Part shown: positions 60,387-64,000 of the stretch, in pieces
How the letters are laid out: each line of letters starts with the position of its first letter
Numbering within the stretch: position 1 is the first letter of the stretch
DNA from: an uncultured Bacteroidota bacterium
GTDB lineage: Bacteria > Bacteroidota > Bacteroidia > Bacteroidales > F082
Assembly (NCBI GenBank): GCA_913009685.1
Contig: CAJVXP010000006.1
Location: 17,345-81,344 of the forward strand
Direction: 5' to 3'
Length of the DNA stretch: 64,000 nt
Position numbers and translations under genes: made by a program
The notes under the pieces: generated by a model
What the model saw: the letters and a program-made list of their open reading frames with translations, nothing else
Told to the model about the DNA's origin: nothing
The model's database searches: none

Positions 60387-61616
60387 CTATTTTAGCATAC
60401 CTTTTACCTCATTTAAACTGCCATCCGTTTTTACCGGTTTTAGCTGTAGGATTTTTACAATAAGCGGATAAATATCAACGTTTTTGAAGCTTTTTTGCTT
60501 ATAGTCTTTTTTAAAAGCCGGGCCTGCGGCATAGAAGATAGCATGCATGGCTCTCCATCGGTTATCATAACCATGGGTTCCGTTTCCGTGTCCAATGTGC
60601 CACGACCAGTAAATACTCCAGTTGGAATCGGCAACAACAGTCAAATCATGTGTTCGGATGTTGGTTCCGTAATGGAGGCGGGCGGGCAGGCTGTCGTGTT
60701 TCCACACCCTGATGTGTTGCACTTTTTTAAGCTTTTCATAGACTGTTTTTAGTTTTCCGGGCTTCACCCCCAAATTATAAACCGGATTACCACCATCCAT
60801 ATATTGCAAATTGGCCGTGTCAATATAATGATCCAAAATGACTTCCCTGTCATTGGAAATAGGTCCCATGCCATGGTCAGAGGTAACAATAAAGTTTAAT
60901 TTATTGTATATGGGGAGTTTACGCATGGCCGTAAAGAATTTCCCAAGCCATTGGTCAAGTTGTTCCACCATGGCTTTAATTTGCGGACTGCCGGGGCCGT
61001 AATGGTGTCCGTAACCATCCGGCTCGGGATAATACCATAGAATGAGGTGCGGGCGGACAGAATCGGGAAAAGAGAGCCAGCGAACAAGGCTGTCAATTCT
61101 TGAGGTAAAAGGGAGTGTATGATTGTAACGATACCAGATATCCGGACGAACACCTTCGATGGCAGCTTCGGAGCCAACCCAGAAGAGTGTGGCAGCACGC
61201 ACTCCTTGTTTTTGGGCCGTAACCCAGATGGGCTCGCCACCATAGAAAATGCCGTTACCCACCGACGCACGGTCAGAAATACTGTATTTCTTACCTAAAT
61301 CTGTTGCATAGAACGAGTTAAGTACAATGCCGTGGTGGTCGGGATACAAACCGGTGGCTATACTGTAATGGTTTGGAAATGTTTTCGTTGGAAAACTGGG
61401 AATCATTTCTGCAAACACACCTGCCTTTTTCAACGAATCCAACACGGGAGTATGGGCATTCTTTGTGTAATCCCATCGGAAACCATCGAGCGAAAGCATG
61501 ACCAGGTAAGGTTTTCGGGAATCCTTATCGGTTTTTACCGTTTTCTTACAGGAAGACAGGATAATCAACCCAAAGATAAATAGTATCAGCAGGCCAAGGG
61601 GTAAACTTTTTCGCAT
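60387..61616 (-). CDS. Ectonucleotide pyrophosphatase/phosphodiesterase-like lipoprotein
   Basis: Lipobox LSSCKK; LSLDGFRWDY, FPTKTFPNHYSIATGLYPDHHGI, TSDHGMG, GTHGYDN. Confidence 0.9.
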   Translation of the reverse strand: MRKSLPLGLLILFIFGLIILSSCKKTVKTDKDSRKPYLVMLSLDGFRWDYTKNAHTPVLDSLKKAGVFAEMIPSFPTKTFPNHYSIATGLYPDHHGIVLNSFYATDLGKKYSISDRASVGNGIFYGGEPIWVTAQKQGVRAATLFWVGSEAAIEGVRPDIWYRYNHTLPFTSRIDSLVRWLSFPDSVRPHLILWYYPEPDGYGHHYGPGSPQIKAMVEQLDQWLGKFFTAMRKLPIYNKLNFIVTSDHGMGPISNDREVILDHYIDTANLQYMDGGNPVYNLGVKPGKLKTVYEKLKKVQHIRVWKHDSLPARLHYGTNIRTHDLTVVADSNWSIYWSWHIGHGNGTHGYDNRWRAMHAIFYAAGPAFKKDYKQKSFKNVDIYPLIVKILQLKPVKTDGSLNEVKGMLK

Positions 61617-61654
61617 GTCAGTTTTTGTTTAAAAAATTTGATTAAAGATACAAA

Positions 61655-61686
61655 AAAAAAGCCTCTTCCTGAGAAGAGGCTTTTTT
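61655..61686. terminator. Bidirectional terminator
   Basis: AAAAAAGCCTCTTC-CTGA-GAAGAGGCTTTTTT. Confidence 0.9.
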
Positions 61687-61703
61687 GAGAGCAAAAGGAG
61701 TTC

Positions 61704-64000
61704 TTAAAATCTAACTTTTAGTGAGAAGTTCATGTTGCGACCCCAGCTCCAGAAGCCTTTTCTGAATACGTGCGAGCTGGTAGTACTGCTGTATTTGTCC
61801 TGAGCTTCAATCAGGGTAATGTTATTGGTAACGTTATAAACATTCCAGTTAAAGTAGGAATCCATTCCGGCAATTTTGAAACTCCATCCGAGACGCATAT
61901 CCAACATTCCATAATTAGGAAGCTTGAAAGCTTGTGTTCTGTCATTGGGATTTTTACGTGTTTCAGGCGTAAATTGTGCGTAAAGGTTGGCGTAATAACG
62001 GTAATATGCACCAAGAGTAACTTTCCGGGTAATATGGAATGATCCGTTAGCACCATAAGAAGTCTGCGGCTGATTACCGATCTTCAGGTCTTTGGTATAA
62101 ATAGTTCCTGTACCAATTTCCTGATGCGTCTGGTCATCGTAAAGAGTAGCAGAGGCATCGTCACCATATTTCCAGTTGCCGAGGTTAATCATCCCACCAA
62201 GACGCATCCAGCGGGAGGCATCCCAGTTACCTTCAATTTCAATACCTGTATGAATCTCTTTCAGGTCAGACATGAAAGCATTAACAGTCCGGCCGGTGGT
62301 TGCCCTGAAACTTGTCAGCTGAGAAATGCTAGACCAAACAGTGTAATAGCCATTAATTCTGGCAGTGAATTTGGGCGCCTTGTAAACATAGCCTGCCTCA
62401 GCAGCTGTAATTTTCTCATTCTTCAGATGAGTGTTTACGGTGTTCATGTAATTGAGGAACATAAACCGGAAGAAAGGTACGCGGGAGTAAAGTCCACCGT
62501 TAACGAAGAAGTTACTTCTTTCGGAAATATTAAAGTTGGCACCGGCCTTCAGGTCATAACCAGAATTGGAAAGAGTCTTACTGCGTTCACCAACACCGGG
62601 AGTATAATCGTAGTAATCAACACGGGTGTTCCACGTATTTGAGAAAGTACCGGCAACAAAAGCGTTGAAAATACCTTTGGTATATTCCAACTGTGCAAAC
62701 ATACCGGTATAAGTAACAATACCATCATTCCAGTAAGCAACTTTATCGCCTACTTTTCTTATGCCAAAAGCACGATCAGACCAGTAATCGCCACCAAGGA
62801 GATCTCTTACCTCACGGTAGTGCTCACCTTTGTAATGACGCATGTCAATACCGGCGGTCAGTGTCAGCATGTCGCTGAAGTTGTAATTCAATGTGGACAG
62901 TAAACCGTACCATTTATGGCTATTGACCGAGTTACGGATAATGTGCTGTGAACGTGCCATGAAAACGGTATCACCCCTTTTAATTGTATAGGCACCAAGA
63001 GAGCGTGCGTTAGCTTCATCGATATTGCTGGCATTGTAACTGGCCAAAGCATCCCAGTCGTATTGACCGCTGGCTGTCATCGGGGGCTCATATTTATAAT
63101 AGTGGCCATTGGCATTATATCCTAAGGGGCCGGATCCGCCACCTCTTCCAAAGGAATAGTAAGCAGAAGTAGCAAGATGACCTTTTTCGTTGATCTTCCA
63201 GTACCAGTTCAAAGCTGCTTGCGGTTTGTGGTAATAGTTAACGCGTTCATTCAGCAGTTCGCCACCACGCCATCCCCAGTTTTCGTTGTATTTGGGGCCG
63301 TATTTATCAAACATCTTCTGTGTAAGCATGTAATAACCATTTCTCTGGCCGTGTTGCTGCGGAGCACCAATCAGGGTAAAAACCAACTGATTGTTTTTAT
63401 TGATCTTCTGAGAAACGGACAGGAAGTAAGACCATGCTTTTACCCATGTAGCAGAGATATATCCGGGGCCTTGTGTGTGTGAACCCACAAAAGTAATAGA
63501 AGTTCCGGATTTCAGAAGCCCGGAGGAGAGTGACAGCATCTCTTTTGTACGACCATAATCTGTCATGGAAAACTGGAGAGATCCGCCTTTTTTCATGTCA
63601 GTGGTTTTGGTGATAATGTTGATAGTACCACCAACTGAATTAATGGCTAATTTGGAAGCCCCCAAACCACGCTGAATCTGAATGGTGCGTACAGCATCAC
63701 CCAGACCTGCCCAGTTTGACCAGTAAACCCATCCGTTTTCCATGTCGTTAACGGGGATACCATTGATCAAAACAGCAACATTCCTTTGGTCAAAACCACG
63801 AACATTAATACGGGAATCACCATATCCACCACCGGTTGGGGTAGCATACACGTTCGGTGTATTACTCAGGACTTCAGGTAAATCCTGGCTGCCCAAATTA
63901 TCGGCAATTGATTTGGCATTAAGGGTGGTAACAGCCACAGGCGTTTTCCTGTCAATGGCGACGGAAGCCAGCACGTTGACTTCCTGCAAGCCGATAGCAG
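61704..64000 (-). CDS. TonB-dependent receptor (N-terminus beyond window)
   Basis: Plug (VLSNTPNVYATPTGGGYGDSRINVRGFDQRNVAVLINGIPVNDMENGWVYWSNWAGL), barrel ending FSLKVRF; open reading frame runs off the window. Confidence 0.92.
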   Translation of the reverse strand, partial: AIGLQEVNVLASVAIDRKTPVAVTTLNAKSIADNLGSQDLPEVLSNTPNVYATPTGGGYGDSRINVRGFDQRNVAVLINGIPVNDMENGWVYWSNWAGLGDAVRTIQIQRGLGASKLAINSVGGTINIITKTTDMKKGGSLQFSMTDYGRTKEMLSLSSGLLKSGTSITFVGSHTQGPGYISATWVKAWSYFLSVSQKINKNNQLVFTLIGAPQQHGQRNGYYMLTQKMFDKYGPKYNENWGWRGGELLNERVNYYHKPQAALNWYWKINEKGHLATSAYYSFGRGGGSGPLGYNANGHYYKYEPPMTASGQYDWDALASYNASNIDEANARSLGAYTIKRGDTVFMARSQHIIRNSVNSHKWYGLLSTLNYNFSDMLTLTAGIDMRHYKGEHYREVRDLLGGDYWSDRAFGIRKVGDKVAYWNDGIVTYTGMFAQLEYTKGIFNAFVAGTFSNTWNTRVDYYDYTPGVGERSKTLSNSGYDLKAGANFNISERSNFFVNGGLYSRVPFFRFMFLNYMNTVNTHLKNEKITAAEAGYVYKAPKFTARINGYYTVWSSISQLTSFRATTGRTVNAFMSDLKEIHTGIEIEGNWDASRWMRLGGMINLGNWKYGDDASATLYDDQTHQEIGTGTIYTKDLKIGNQPQTSYGANGSFHITRKVTLGAYYRYYANLYAQFTPETRKNPNDRTQAFKLPNYGMLDMRLGWSFKIAGMDSYFNWNVYNVTNNITLIEAQDKYSSTTSSHVFRKGFWSWGRNMNFSLKVRF

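Overview
This is a Bacteroidota-type chromosomal window, judged from TAnnTTTG -7 promoter boxes, several TonB-dependent receptors, a TonB receptor/DUF4249 pair, type B L31, LpxH/LpxK and CdaA. Most of it is ordinary housekeeping sequence: lysC-lysA, a molybdopterin-cofactor cluster (MOSC-MogA fusion, moaC, moaA, moeA, TauE/SafE), rocD, yicC-gmk, nadD, lpxH-PNP-lpxK, prmC, PiT transporter, tRNA-His, superoxide reductase, cdaA-folP, miaA, parE, rpmE2 and lon. The observations that stand out are: (1) a candidate leader-peptide attenuator ahead of lysC-lysA, with promoter, Lys-containing short ORF, duplicated ATGACCGG arms and an intrinsic terminator; (2) a 266-bp non-coding element with 18-bp perfect terminal inverted repeats, a 5-bp target duplication and two nested internal hairpin pairs, which interrupts a small DUF2892-like gene that is restored in frame by virtual excision; (3) a short intergenic transcription unit (-7 box, three hairpins, strong terminator) that looks like an uncharacterised small RNA; (4) a complete IS element with TAATTA target duplication, and an IS-end-like scar inside a second copy of an intergenic repeat; (5) heptamer and other short repeats placed just upstream of nadD and a radical SAM gene; (6) a compact MoaA; (7) a frameshifted outer-membrane protein gene. 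No CRISPR array, integrase or phage module was seen. All identifications come from reading the sequence, without database searches.
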